Below the pieces are notes generated by a model. That model was given only the letters and a program-made list of their open reading frames with translations, did not search any database and was not told the DNA's origin. 64,000 bases of DNA, taken from Nitrospirota bacterium. Its GTDB lineage: Bacteria; Nitrospirota; Nitrospiria; SBBL01; JAADHI01. The translations under genes and the position numbers were made by a program. Positions 43,340-52,883 of this stretch are shown in pieces. The stretch covers positions 1 through 64,000 of the forward strand of contig JAJDBX010000009.1 of assembly GCA_029261135.1 (NCBI GenBank). Direction: 5' to 3'. Numbering within the stretch: the stretch's first letter is position 1; every line of letters starts with the position of its first letter.

Positions 43340-43440
43340 GAGGGTCAAGGGGTTATGAATAGAACGAAGTCATTGTATATAGTGACGCGACTATCATAAA
43401 AGATATCTTTTTTATTTACTAGCAAAAAAAACGGAGCAGG

Positions 43441-44382
43441 CTATTGTGAGTTGAGGCGGTTTTTTTGAACAATCCGGGCAAGCGCTTGGATAAAACGAGG
43501 AGAGGTATTCAGGGACGCCGTCCGCTGCAATGAAATGCCTTGAGAGGCTGCAAGATCTTTGTAAAGGATATCAACATCATAAAGAATCTCGACATGGTCA
43601 GAGACGAATCCAATGGGGACGACGAGCAGGTCAGTGATACCCTTTTCTCCCAGTGAATTGATGACGTCTTCTACTTTCGGCCCGAGCCATCTTCCCCCTC
43701 GAAAGCCCTGGCTTTGATAGGCAAAAGACCAATTTTTTTCTGTTGAGTCAAGGTCAAGCTGTTTAAGAATGGCTGCAACGGTTTTTTCGATTTCAATCGG
43801 ATAAGGGTCTCCCTGAGACACCACTTCTTCCGGGAGCGAGTGTGCCGTAAAAAGAAGATGAACCTGAGGTCGAGTTACTGCATCATATTGTGCCAGTCCA
43901 AGCTGAATTTTTTCTGCGAAGGCTACGATCAGTTCCACCTGATCGTACCAGCTTTTGACGGCTTGTACAGGGATCTCCAGTTGAGTCGAAGCCCTGGCGT
44001 TTTCGAGGGTTTGAATATAGGCGCCGACGCTTAACTTGGAATACTGCGGCGCAAGGCTGATCGCAATGAGTTGGTCTGGTTGATCTGAAGCGATCTTTTG
44101 AATTGTTTCATCGATAAATGGATGCCAATGCCGCATTCCAATATAAACACGATAGTTGTTCTTATCCTGATTTAATAAGCCTTCCAGCGCAAGGGCTTGT
44201 TGTTTTGTTATTTCGAGCAAGGGTGATTTACCCCCAACCAAGCGATAGCGATCCTTGATTTGTTCAATGACTTCTTCTGAAGGGGGGCGGCCTTTCATGA
44301 TATGGCCGAGGTAGGCTGGAATGTCTCCGAGCGATTCAGGTGCGCCATGCGCCATGAGGAGAACTGCGGTCTTAGCGGGCAT
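43441..44382 (-). CDS. hemH: Ferrochelatase
   Basis: 313 residues. Inserts Fe(II) into protoporphyrin IX or coproporphyrin III, completing heme. Motifs: TAVLLMAHGAPESL, IKDRYRLVGGKSPLLEITKQQA, IGMRHWHPFIDE, LLFTAHSLPEEV with the catalytic His, SFAYQSQGFRGGRWLGP and VVPIGFVSDHVEILYDVDI, ending near the expected length. It is in the minus-strand run between ispG and the PrsR-like gene. Supplying heme near a cytochrome cluster is suggestive, but the gene order may be coincidental. Confidence 0.95.
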   Translation of the reverse strand: MPAKTAVLLMAHGAPESLGDIPAYLGHIMKGRPPSEEVIEQIKDRYRLVGGKSPLLEITKQQALALEGLLNQDKNNYRVYIGMRHWHPFIDETIQKIASDQPDQLIAISLAPQYSKLSVGAYIQTLENARASTQLEIPVQAVKSWYDQVELIVAFAEKIQLGLAQYDAVTRPQVHLLFTAHSLPEEVVSQGDPYPIEIEKTVAAILKQLDLDSTEKNWSFAYQSQGFRGGRWLGPKVEDVINSLGEKGITDLLVVPIGFVSDHVEILYDVDILYKDLAASQGISLQRTASLNTSPRFIQALARIVQKNRLNSQ

Positions 44383-44429
44383 ATTGTTTGATACCTTTAT
44401 TGATAAGAGGAATTAATTGGAATTGAGGT

Positions 44430-45542
44430 TCATGACAAGAGCGTTTGGGGTTTCCGGGCTTCTTTCCGTTCTAAAGCAATTTGTTCCACTTCTTCGATCA
44501 AGGCCGATTCGAGGTCTTCTGAAGGGACTCTTCGGATAATTTTCCCCTTTCGGAATAAGAGGCTGCCGCTGTGCCCTCCGGCGATCCCGACATCGGCTTC
44601 TTTTCCTTCCCCAATGCCATTGACGACACAGCCGAGAATGGAGACATCAATGGGCTCGGTAATGTGGGAAAGACGTCGTTCGATCTCTGATGCGAGTTGA
44701 ATGACGTCAAATTCAAGCCGACCGCAGGTCGGACAAGCAATGACGTTGACCCCGCGTTTTCTTAAATGGAGGGATTTGAGGATCTCATAACCGACGCGGA
44801 TTTCTTCAACCGGATCCGCTGCAAGTGAAACACGTATGGTGTCGCCGATTCCCTCAGCGAGTAAAATACCAAGACCCACAGCAGATTTAACCGAGCCGGT
44901 CATTGCTGTGCCGGCTTCGGTGATGCCCAGATGGAGGGGGTAATCGAAACGAGATGAAAAAAGACGATAGGCCTCAACAGCGAGTCCGACATGGGAGGCT
45001 TTGAGTGAGACTTTTGTCTCATAGAAATCAAGGGATTCTAAAATTTCAATGTGGTATGCGGCGGATTCGACCATGGCCTCTGCTGTCGGGTAAGCATATT
45101 TTTCTAAGAGATGTTTCTCCAAGGAACCGGCATTCACCCCAATCCGAATGGGAACCCCTTGGTCTTTCGCTTGTTTGACGATGCGTTCAACACGGTCACG
45201 CGAACCGATGTTCCCGGGGTTGAGCCGAAGACAGTCTACTTTGGCATCCAGTGCCATCAAAGCAATTTTGTAATTAAAATGGATGTCCGCAATGAGTGGA
45301 ATATCAATCTGTTCACGGATCTTTGGAAGTGCCTCGGCTGAAGCTTGATCAGGCACGGTGACACGAACGATTTCACAGCCAGCCGCTTCAAGTCGATGAA
45401 TTTCAGAAACAGTTGCTACGATATCCCGCGTATCGGTGGTTGTCATAGATTGTACGGTAATGGGTGCATCGCCGCCAATCTTTACCGATCCAACAGAGAT
45501 CTGTTTTGTCGGGCGACGGTTTATTTGAAATAGGTTTGACAT
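44430..45542 (-). CDS. ispG: 4-hydroxy-3-methylbut-2-enyl diphosphate synthase (IspG/GcpE)
   Basis: 370 residues from the ATG at 45542. Penultimate step of the MEP isoprenoid route. TIM-barrel start [26 protein letters not shown], then [34 protein letters not shown], and the 4Fe-4S ligands in [12 protein letters not shown] and [11 protein letters not shown] with a conserved Glu. Located just downstream of rseP, with dxr of the same pathway two genes back. Confidence 0.96.
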   Translation of the reverse strand: MSNLFQINRRPTKQISVGSVKIGGDAPITVQSMTTTDTRDIVATVSEIHRLEAAGCEIVRVTVPDQASAEALPKIREQIDIPLIADIHFNYKIALMALDAKVDCLRLNPGNIGSRDRVERIVKQAKDQGVPIRIGVNAGSLEKHLLEKYAYPTAEAMVESAAYHIEILESLDFYETKVSLKASHVGLAVEAYRLFSSRFDYPLHLGITEAGTAMTGSVKSAVGLGILLAEGIGDTIRVSLAADPVEEIRVGYEILKSLHLRKRGVNVIACPTCGRLEFDVIQLASEIERRLSHITEPIDVSILGCVVNGIGEGKEADVGIAGGHSGSLLFRKGKIIRRVPSEDLESALIEEVEQIALERKEARKPQTLLS

Positions 45543-45580
45543 CGTCAAAAAAGAGCCTTGACCCTCATTGGGTTGTTTGT

Positions 45581-46657
45581 TTAACTCGGATTAATGAAGA
45601 AACGCATAATATCGTTATAAAAAGCAAAGACCATGAGCGAGATGATGAGAAAGAGTCCAACTTGTTGCGCGATCTCCCTTTTTTTCAGACTTAATGGACG
45701 ACCGATGATCCCTTCGATGGTAAAGAAAACCAGGTGTCCCCCGTCTAAAACTGGAATAGGGAAAAGATTGAGTACGCCCAGGTTAATGCTGAGCATGGCC
45801 ATAAAAAGAACAATATTCGAAAAACCTCGCGAGGCTTGTTCCCCGGCAATTTGTGCAATCAGAATAGGGCCCCCAATATTGTCAGAAGATATTTTCCCCT
45901 GAATCATTTTTAGGATGCCTTTCATCGTTAAATAAGTGAGCTTGATGGTGTTTTCCGTCCCGAGATAAATCGCTTTCACCGGGTTATATCGTTTGGTAAT
46001 TTGATCCCCTTTGGGGGTGATGCCGATGAGCCAAGTAGGGTGTTTGTCGCCAAAAACATCTTCGGTTTCTTTTGACCGGGGTGTGACCTTTAAATCAATT
46101 TGATTTCCACCGCGTTGAACAAGAAAATGAAGTGTTTCGCCGCCACTTTCTTGTACGTTTGCCCTAATTTCATCCCAGTCTGAAATGTTGGTCTCTTCAA
46201 TCGCCAAAACATGATCACCGCTTTGCATCCCCGCGAGTTCAGCTGCAGAACCTTCTTGAACTTCTCCGACCACGGCGGTGACGGTTGGAAAGCCGACCAT
46301 GTAAACACCGGAATAGATGAATACGGCGAGAAGCAGATTAAAAAGGGGCCCCGCGACCACAATGGCAATTTTTTTTCGTACCGGCTGGCTTAGAAAAGAA
46401 CGTTCCCGTTCATCTTCAGGGATTTCTTCATTGGGGTCGTCACCCAACATTCGGACATAACCGCCGAGCGGCACAAGTGAAAGGCAGTATTCGGTGGGGC
46501 CGACTTTTTTAGAAAGGATTTTGGGGCCGAAGCCCAGTGAAAAGGTTTCGACTTGAACCCCACAAAACCGCGCTACGATAAAATGGCCAAATTCGTGAAT
46601 GCCGACGAGTACGCCTAAAACCACGATGAATGTGATTACGGCTGAAACACTAAACAT
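45581..46657 (-). CDS. rseP: Intramembrane metalloprotease RseP
   Basis: 358 residues. Site-2 protease that cleaves anti-sigma factors and remnant signal peptides. [14 protein letters not shown] near residue 22 is the zinc site, LGFGPKI follows, one PDZ domain at about 115-190 ([20 protein letters not shown]) instead of the two in E. coli, and [13 protein letters not shown] is the conserved third membrane motif carrying the Asp ligand. Four membrane segments. It is in the standard dxr-rseP order on the minus strand. Confidence 0.95.
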   Translation of the reverse strand: MFSVSAVITFIVVLGVLVGIHEFGHFIVARFCGVQVETFSLGFGPKILSKKVGPTEYCLSLVPLGGYVRMLGDDPNEEIPEDERERSFLSQPVRKKIAIVVAGPLFNLLLAVFIYSGVYMVGFPTVTAVVGEVQEGSAAELAGMQSGDHVLAIEETNISDWDEIRANVQESGGETLHFLVQRGGNQIDLKVTPRSKETEDVFGDKHPTWLIGITPKGDQITKRYNPVKAIYLGTENTIKLTYLTMKGILKMIQGKISSDNIGGPILIAQIAGEQASRGFSNIVLFMAMLSINLGVLNLFPIPVLDGGHLVFFTIEGIIGRPLSLKKREIAQQVGLFLIISLMVFAFYNDIMRFFINPS

Positions 46658-46675
46658 CGGCCATTTCTCTATTGA

Positions 46676-47839
46676 CTAGGAGTTTGTGTCTTTCTTGATC
46701 CATCGTTTTCCTTCTATCCGTGCCCATCGGTCTGCTTCGAGTACATCATCCAGTGTTTTTATGGCATTAGGTCTGTGCGCCTCAAGAGTTTGTTGGATGA
46801 CTTTTGTAATTGTACCAAAGTGAATCCGTTTGTCTAAAAATGCCTTTACCGCCTCTTCATTTGCTGCATTCAAGACAGCTGGGAGGCTTCCTCCCCCTTC
46901 AAGTGCGGCATAGGCTGTTGTCAACAGGGGAAATGCTTTTGTATCCGGTTTTTCAAATGTTAGCGTTCCGACCTCTGCCAAGTCAAGTGAGGGCAGTGAA
47001 AGCGGGATTCTTTCTGGATAATGAAGGACATAGGAGATGGGTGTCCGCATATCCGGTAGTCCCAACTGTGCAACGACGGATCGATCGATAAATTCAACCA
47101 TAGAATGCACAATCGATTCTGGGTGAATCACCACATCGATTTTTCCTGCCGGAAGGTCGAAGAGCCATTTGGCCTCAATAATTTCGAGCCCTTTATTCAT
47201 TAAAGTTGCCGAGTCAATGGATATTTTGGGACCCATCTTCCAGTTTGGATGTGCAAGGGCCACCTCGGGTGAAATCTGCGTTTTCTCATCATTCGATAAA
47301 CGAAGGAGCGGTCCTCCCGATGCGGTCAATATAATACGCTGAATGTCCTGATGCCGTTCGCCATTTAAGACCTGAAAAATGGCAGAATGCTCACTGTCGA
47401 TCGGTAAAATCGAAACGCCATTGAATGCGGCTTCTTTTTTGATGATTTCTCCGGCCATGACTAAGGGTTCTTTGTTTGCAACCGCCACTGTTTTTTTTGC
47501 GCGAATGGCCGAAAGAGTGGGTAAGAGGCCGGCAGCCCCAACAATGGCAGAAATCACAAGATCTGCCTCAGAAAGTTGAGCGACCGCGAGAATGCCGTTT
47601 TCACCAGACAGGACTTCTACCTTCGTTTTAGAGAGACGCTGGGCCAATGCCATTGCAGCGACTTCATCCTGTAGTGCGACGACTTTGGGACGAAAAGCTT
47701 TGATGAGGGATTCGAGCTTCTCGTCGCTTGATTTCGCGGTCAGACCCAAGATTTGGAATTGATCTGGGAAGCGTTGAATAATATCAAGCGTATTGGTTCC
47801 TATTGAACCAGTTGCACCGAGGATGACGATGTTTTTCAT
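46676..47839 (-). CDS. dxr: 1-deoxy-D-xylulose-5-phosphate reductoisomerase
   Basis: 387 residues. NADPH-dependent second step of the MEP route. NADPH fold ILGATGSIGTNTLDII, VANKEPLVMAGEII, PIDSEHSAIFQVL (metal ligands), LTASGGPLLRL, HPNWKMGPKISIDSATLMNKGLEIIEAKWLF, and VNAANEEAV-like LNAANEEAVKAF. Upstream of rseP by 19 bases, hence the same transcript. Confidence 0.97.
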   Translation of the reverse strand: MKNIVILGATGSIGTNTLDIIQRFPDQFQILGLTAKSSDEKLESLIKAFRPKVVALQDEVAAMALAQRLSKTKVEVLSGENGILAVAQLSEADLVISAIVGAAGLLPTLSAIRAKKTVAVANKEPLVMAGEIIKKEAAFNGVSILPIDSEHSAIFQVLNGERHQDIQRIILTASGGPLLRLSNDEKTQISPEVALAHPNWKMGPKISIDSATLMNKGLEIIEAKWLFDLPAGKIDVVIHPESIVHSMVEFIDRSVVAQLGLPDMRTPISYVLHYPERIPLSLPSLDLAEVGTLTFEKPDTKAFPLLTTAYAALEGGGSLPAVLNAANEEAVKAFLDKRIHFGTITKVIQQTLEAHRPNAIKTLDDVLEADRWARIEGKRWIKKDTNS

Positions 47840-47919
47840 TTTACCTGTTCGTGCTAAATATTTTTAGATGCGTGAAGGAAGCTTGAAATTGCAAAATGGT
47901 CGGCTCCAAATGGAATAAC

Positions 47920-48768
47920 TCAGTGAACGAGCACCATGTAATAATAGAGGAGCGGCGCGGCAAAGGCAATGCTATCGAGCTTGTCAAAAAGGCCGCCGTG
48001 CGCTGGAATAATGCTACTTGAATCTTTGACCCCTGCGGCGCGTTTTAACATGGATTCGGTTAAATCCCCTAGTTGTCCGAAAATGCCCAAGAGCAGAGAA
48101 AGTGCGATGACATCCATCGAAGAAAGGAAAGAAAGAAAAGTGAATTTTGCCACCAGGCCAAAAACAAATGTGCTTGAAAGTCCACCGACGGCTCCTGCAA
48201 TTGTTTTGTTCGGGCTGACACGGGGGGAGAGTTTCATTTTTCCCATCGCTCTGCCGACATAGTAGGCCCCGGCATCTGCCCCCCAGGTCATTAAGAGCAC
48301 CAGGATGATTAAGCCTTTTCCTTCTGGCAAATCACGTATTAAAAATAGGTGACTCACGAAGCCTGATAAATAAGCGACCCCCAGAAAAAGAATGGCGGAT
48401 TCTGTGAAGGTCAGTTGGATATCCTCAAAGCTAAACAGCGTATAGAGAAAAATCCCCATGAGAGAAAGGACGAGAACCATCCCGACAAGGGAGGGCTGAA
48501 AATAAATGGTGCCAGCGAGCAAGAGTCCAAAGAATAGGCCAAGGCCCATCGATTTTTTATGGGTAGGCTCATAATATAGGAGGTAAAATTCATACTGAAC
48601 CCGGAGAATTAGCAGCAATATAAAGAGAAAAAAGAAAAAAGAGGGGAGGAACCAGATGATGCAAAAAAGAATGGGGAGCAATATAATCGCCGTAAGGAGA
48701 CGACTGGGTTTAATGGTTCTGTCCCCCGGAGACCAAACCAAAACGTCTTTCCCTGCCTTGATATTCAT
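47920..48768 (-). CDS. cdsA: Phosphatidate cytidylyltransferase
   Basis: 282 residues, about eight membrane segments. Makes CDP-diacylglycerol from phosphatidate and CTP. The C-terminal signature SPNKTIAGAVGG..GQLGDLTESMLKRAAGVKDSSSIIPAHGGLFDKLDSI is fully present (S-x3-KR..P-GHGG-type). The N-terminal 20 residues overlap the end of uppS, so a shorter start at one of the later Met codons is possible but not needed. Confidence 0.95.
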   Translation of the reverse strand: MNIKAGKDVLVWSPGDRTIKPSRLLTAIILLPILFCIIWFLPSFFFFLFILLLILRVQYEFYLLYYEPTHKKSMGLGLFFGLLLAGTIYFQPSLVGMVLVLSLMGIFLYTLFSFEDIQLTFTESAILFLGVAYLSGFVSHLFLIRDLPEGKGLIILVLLMTWGADAGAYYVGRAMGKMKLSPRVSPNKTIAGAVGGLSSTFVFGLVAKFTFLSFLSSMDVIALSLLLGIFGQLGDLTESMLKRAAGVKDSSSIIPAHGGLFDKLDSIAFAAPLLYYYMVLVH

Positions 48769-49474
48769 GGAGGGCTTTTAAAAAGTCGGCTTCTCTAAAA
48801 TCAGGCCATAAGGTTTTTGTAAAATAAAGTTCAGTATAGGCCACTTGCCAGAGCAAAAAGTTACTGACGCGGACTTCCCCACTGGTTCGGATCATCAAAT
48901 CCGGGTCGGAGATATCTTCCGTGTAAAGGTAGTTAGAAAAGTGCTTTTCATCCAGATCTTTGATTGAGAGGGTTTCATCTCTAAGGTCTTGGTAGACTTT
49001 TTTAATGGCATCCACGATCTCTGCGCGACCTCCATAACTCAAGGCCAAGACCAAGTCCATTTCATGATTATTTTTAGTTTCTTCCTCAACTTTGTGTACG
49101 AGTTTGGCGACCGATTTTTGAAGACGGTCGATTTGTCCAATGGCGCGCAAGCGAATGCCGTTTTCCATCATTGTTTTCAGTTCTTTATTGAGATATCGTT
49201 CAAGCAGAACCATGAGTTGTGTAATTTCTTTGGCAGGACGATGCCAGTTTTCATTGGAAAAAGCGTAGAGCGTCAGGGTTTTGATCCCGATTTTCCGGGC
49301 AAAGGTCACTATTTCCTGAACAGATTTAATTCCTTCCCGATGTCCTGCAATGCGTGGAAGGTGCCTCTGTGCTGCCCATCGACCGTTTCCATCCATGATA
49401 ATGGCCACATGTTTCGGAAGGTTTTCAAGATCCACTTGTGATTGATTTTTTGGTGTAAAGTCTGCCATCTTCAT
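48710..49474 (-). CDS. uppS: Undecaprenyl diphosphate synthase
   Basis: 254 residues. cis-Prenyltransferase making the lipid carrier for peptidoglycan, O-antigen and EPS units. Conserved text: LPKHVAIIMDGNGRWAAQRHLPRIAGHREG (catalytic Asp in MDGNG), TLYAFSNENWHRP, LALSYGGRAEIVDA, DPDLMIRTSGEVRVSNFLLWQVAYTELYFT and WPDF. The ATG overlaps the upstream stop (ATGA), so it is coupled to the secreted protein gene before it. Confidence 0.97.
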   Translation of the reverse strand: MKMADFTPKNQSQVDLENLPKHVAIIMDGNGRWAAQRHLPRIAGHREGIKSVQEIVTFARKIGIKTLTLYAFSNENWHRPAKEITQLMVLLERYLNKELKTMMENGIRLRAIGQIDRLQKSVAKLVHKVEEETKNNHEMDLVLALSYGGRAEIVDAIKKVYQDLRDETLSIKDLDEKHFSNYLYTEDISDPDLMIRTSGEVRVSNFLLWQVAYTELYFTKTLWPDFREADFLKALHEYQGRERRFGLVSGGQNH

Positions 49475-50220
49475 TGGTTTTGCTGTCGTTGCTCAAAGAG
49501 CTGATATTGTAAATGTTCTAGTATAAGATCGCTATCTTCAGATTGATGGATGAGAACTTCAATGTTCGCGAGCGCTTTTCCTGTGATCGTGTTTTGAATT
49601 TGAAGTTGTATCGAGAATATCCCCTCATTGCGGCGCGTCACGAGTTGAATGTGATAATGGTTTTTTCGTGTAAAAGCAGTTTTAAAATCTGTCCCCGGAG
49701 AAAGTGCATCGACTTGAAATCGACCGGTATCACTCAAAGCCGCCGCAAGCTCATTCTGTAAAAAAACATGGTCTTTTTCCGAGTGTGTTGAGATGGCCAA
49801 TGGTATTTTTGTAGAGGGTAAGCGAACCAGGTCGCCCACTTCAATCTTTTTCTGTGCTTTGACGCGTTTTGCCGTCAAGAGAGGCGGCTCAAATCGGATG
49901 ACTTCAATGGTGCCCACTTTTCTTTCAAAGCGTCCCAGTGGAACATCGGTGACGGGATGTCGGAATGTTTCCCCTTCTCTAAAAACGGTCAGCAAGATTC
50001 CTTCAGCCAACCCTTGTCCCGATTCAAGATCGACTTCGATGATCCCATCATTGATCGCGGACACCTTCCCGGTGATTTTGGGGAAGTAGGTGAGAATGGC
50101 CCTGGCTATATCGTCAATATTGCCTTCAATGGCCTCTGCCCTTAATTCTGGGGTGTTAAAAAACAACACCAAGAAAAAAATGTAAAACCCTGTTTTTATG
50201 CGTTCTTTTCTAATGATCAT
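49471..50220 (-). CDS. Secreted protein, possible FlgT-like domain
   Basis: 249 residues with a signal peptide (about 9-28). Residues 45-130 contain ITGKVSAINDGIIEVDLESGQGLAEGILLTVFREGE and KKIEVGDLVRL, the beta-rich pattern of the FlgT C-terminal-type domain found in outer-membrane or flagellar assembly proteins. The rest (HVFLQNELAAALSDTGRFQVDALSPG) resembles the 'collect lipoprotein partner' domains of such proteins. First gene of the uppS-cdsA-dxr-rseP-ispG run; no flagellar genes are nearby. Function unknown. Confidence 0.55.
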   Translation of the reverse strand: MIIRKERIKTGFYIFFLVLFFNTPELRAEAIEGNIDDIARAILTYFPKITGKVSAINDGIIEVDLESGQGLAEGILLTVFREGETFRHPVTDVPLGRFERKVGTIEVIRFEPPLLTAKRVKAQKKIEVGDLVRLPSTKIPLAISTHSEKDHVFLQNELAAALSDTGRFQVDALSPGTDFKTAFTRKNHYHIQLVTRRNEGIFSIQLQIQNTITGKALANIEVLIHQSEDSDLILEHLQYQLFEQRQQNQ

Positions 50221-50465
50221 GTGTGATAGAAACCTACAACCTCTGGCGTTAGAGTAAGACGTATTTAAAAGCGAATAATGATATTCTTCTAACTAAATAA
50301 TGTCAACTTGTGACCTTGTGTTTTGTGCGTGAAATCACTTGTGCATTTGATCTTTATAAGGGGCATAGGGTAATATTCATTGGATTTGTCTCTTTGATTT
50401 TTTGACGATTTTGGATGTTCTCAGAAAATTTTATCTGGGATTTTTTATGAAAGTGTAGGAGGGAT
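50221..50465. promoter_or_regulatory. Divergent promoter region between the envelope cluster and purM
   Basis: A 245-base AT-rich gap between divergently transcribed genes. AGGAGG lies 5 bases before the purM ATG. No single pair of promoter boxes stands out, and no riboswitch core was recognised. Confidence 0.4.
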
Positions 50466-51497
50466 ATGACTCAAGCTGCTTATAAAAAAGCAGGGGTGGA
50501 TATAGAGGCCGGGAATCAGATTGTTGAATCGATTAAACCCTTGGTTCGTTCAACTTTTCGACCCGAAGTGCTGGGGGGCTTGGGTGGTTTTTCCGGTCTA
50601 TTTTCTTTGCGATCAAAAAAGTACAAGCAACCTGTTTTGGTTTCCGGTACAGATGGTGTCGGGACGAAACTGAGAGTGGCTTTTTTGACCGGAAAGCACG
50701 ATACCGTAGGAATAGATCTGGTGGCCATGTGTGTCAATGATGTGATTGTGACAGGGGCAGAGCCGCTTTTTTTTCTTGATTATTTTGCAACGGGGAAACT
50801 CCAAGCTGATGTCACCCTAGAAGTCATTAAAGGGATTGCGGCGGGCTGCCGTGAAGCCGGATGTGCCCTGATTGGCGGTGAGACGGCTGAGATGCCCGCT
50901 TCGTATCCAAATGGGGAGTATGATCTTGCCGGTTTTTCTGTCGGGGTGGTGGATAAATCGAAAATCATTGATGGTCGTAAAATCCGGCCATCCAATATAC
51001 TCATTGGGCTGGCCTCCTCTGGCCTTCACAGTAACGCGTTTTCTCTGGCGCGACATATTTTCTTTGATAAGGCAGGCTTGTCAGTCCATGCAAAAGTGCC
51101 GGGTCTTTCCAAACTGCTGGGGGAAGAATTACTGACGCCAACAAAGATTTATGTGAAGGCTATCCAAGCCCTGCTCAAGCGGGTCCCCTTAAAAGGGATC
51201 GCACATATCACTGGTGGGGGGATTACAGATAACCTCCCTCGAATTTTGCCTGTAGGGACTGCTGTCGAGATCAAAACAGATCAATGGTTCTTGCCCCCGA
51301 TTTTTTCAATACTACAGCAGAAAGGGGAAATCACAACAAAAGAGATGTATTCTACCTTTAATATGGGTATCGGCATGGTTGTTGTGATTCCAAAAACGTA
51401 TTTAAAATCGACGCTCGCAATTTTAAAAAGACAAGGCCAGAAAGCCGCCGTGATCGGTGAAGTGATCCAGGGTGATGGACAAGTTCACTATGTCTGA
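50466..51497 (+). CDS. purM: Phosphoribosylformylglycinamidine cyclo-ligase
   Basis: 343 residues. Fifth step of purine synthesis (AIR synthetase). Motifs: YKKAGVDIEAGN, LVSGTDGVGTKLRVA, VGIDLVAMCVNDVIVTGAEPLFFLDYFA, IGGETAEMPASYPNGEYDLAGFSVG, GLASSGLHSNAFSL and HITGGGITDNLPRILP. AGGAGG precedes the ATG. Followed directly by purN with an 8-base overlap. Confidence 0.98.
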   Translation: MTQAAYKKAGVDIEAGNQIVESIKPLVRSTFRPEVLGGLGGFSGLFSLRSKKYKQPVLVSGTDGVGTKLRVAFLTGKHDTVGIDLVAMCVNDVIVTGAEPLFFLDYFATGKLQADVTLEVIKGIAAGCREAGCALIGGETAEMPASYPNGEYDLAGFSVGVVDKSKIIDGRKIRPSNILIGLASSGLHSNAFSLARHIFFDKAGLSVHAKVPGLSKLLGEELLTPTKIYVKAIQALLKRVPLKGIAHITGGGITDNLPRILPVGTAVEIKTDQWFLPPIFSILQQKGEITTKEMYSTFNMGIGMVVVIPKTYLKSTLAILKRQGQKAAVIGEVIQGDGQVHYV

Positions 51498-52131
51498 TAA
51501 GACATTGGTTATTGGGGTTTTGGCCTCTGGCCGTGGAAGTAACCTGCAAGCGATTATTGATGCCATCGAAGGTGGAGGTCTTGAGGCAAAGATCGGGGTC
51601 GTCCTCAGCAATAAAAAAAATGCCCATGCGCTTCAACGCGCAAAGCGCCATCATATCCCGTTTCAATATGTTGATCCCAAAGATTGTCCGAGTCGAGAGA
51701 TCTATGATACTATCTTGTTAGGCTTGCTCAAGACACACCAGGTCGAGCTTGTTGTTCTGGCAGGTTATATGCGTCTTTTAACTTCCGAATTGGTACGGCC
51801 CTATCAAGGCCGTATTATCAATGTGCATCCGAGTTTACTCCCAGCCTTTCCAGGTTTGCATGCACATCAACAGGCGCTCGATTATGGTGTGAAAGTCAGT
51901 GGTTGTACCATCCATTTTGTCGATGAAGAGATGGATCATGGCCCCGTAATTGCCCAGGCATCTGTGCCCGTTTTTTCGGGCGATAAAGAGTCAAGTCTGT
52001 CAGAGCGCATCCTTCGAGAAGAACATCGCCTCCTTCCAAAGGTGATACAAGAGTATTCCGAAGGGAGATTGTGCGTAGAAGGCAGGATTGTACAGAACCG
52101 TTCAGACCCGCAGATTGAGGTCATTCAGTGA
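51490..52131 (+). CDS. purN: Phosphoribosylglycinamide formyltransferase
   Basis: 213 residues from the ATG at 51490, inside the end of purM; GTG at 51472 is an alternative. Third step of purine synthesis, using 10-formyl-THF. Motifs: VLASGRGSNLQAIIDAI (phosphate site), VVLAGYMRLLTSELV, IINVHPSLLPAFPGLHA (catalytic Asn-His), and HFVDEEMDHGPVIAQ (catalytic Asp). Confidence 0.97.
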   Translation: MSDKTLVIGVLASGRGSNLQAIIDAIEGGGLEAKIGVVLSNKKNAHALQRAKRHHIPFQYVDPKDCPSREIYDTILLGLLKTHQVELVVLAGYMRLLTSELVRPYQGRIINVHPSLLPAFPGLHAHQQALDYGVKVSGCTIHFVDEEMDHGPVIAQASVPVFSGDKESSLSERILREEHRLLPKVIQEYSEGRLCVEGRIVQNRSDPQIEVIQ

Positions 52132-52814
52132 TTTGCACGATTTGTGGTTGCCAGCAACGAAAAGCAGATGTTTGTATGCAGTGCCATTCTCCTCTGTTGG
52201 CCAAAGAGGTTCAAGGGAATGATCCCTTTGGTGGTTTACGCGAAGATGATACGGTCGAATATGAAGAGATCGATACAAACCCGTCAATCCTTGAGGATGT
52301 GGCAGAAACAACCCCGACTCCGAATCCCGCTCAGGTAGGAATGCCCGTTCCGGAAGCCGAAGCAAAAACAAAATCGCCAGAAACACTGTCAGAGACGCAA
52401 AAAGAACAAGACGCGATCTCAGAGGTTCCTGAGCCGACTCCGGTCAAAAATGCACCAACGAGCAAAGCGAAATCCGGCGTATCTTCTCCGAAAGGGGCTC
52501 AGACGAAAACCGTTCAGAACATCCTGATTACGACAACACAACGGGTAGAAGGAAAGCGGATCTCGACCTATTATGGCTTAGTTCATGCCGAGGCCCTGAT
52601 TGTATTTCCTGAGGGGGTTTCGGGAGAATCACAGCCAAATCGCCGTAAAAAATTTAATGGAACTGTATCTGAAGTACTCCAAACCTTGCGTCAGGAAGCG
52701 ATTTTGTTTAAGGCGAATGCAATCGTAGCGACCTCTTTTAATCATCAAGTGATCAATCCGAAAACCATTCTTCTCTCAGCGATGGGAACAGCCGTTCTTT
52801 TAAAAGAAGGATGA
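52128..52814 (+). CDS. Zinc-ribbon protein with C-terminal YbjQ-like domain
   Basis: 228 residues, GTG start overlapping the purN stop. Residues 3-19 hold CTICGCQQRKADVCMQC, a small zinc ribbon. A long acidic, Pro/Thr-rich low-complexity linker (about 30-120) follows. The last 100 residues (ILITTTQRVEGKRISTYYGLVHAEALI..VLQTLRQEAILFKANAIVATSFNHQ) fit the YbjQ/DUF74 heavy-metal-binding-like fold. Role unknown; probably co-transcribed with purMN without sharing their function. Confidence 0.7.
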   Translation: MICTICGCQQRKADVCMQCHSPLLAKEVQGNDPFGGLREDDTVEYEEIDTNPSILEDVAETTPTPNPAQVGMPVPEAEAKTKSPETLSETQKEQDAISEVPEPTPVKNAPTSKAKSGVSSPKGAQTKTVQNILITTTQRVEGKRISTYYGLVHAEALIVFPEGVSGESQPNRRKKFNGTVSEVLQTLRQEAILFKANAIVATSFNHQVINPKTILLSAMGTAVLLKEG

Positions 52815-52883
52815 AGAATCCAGGCGCCTTTCTTCTCTGACTTTAGAAGTAAAACAGGGCAAGCTGGATTATTTTTTCATCAA

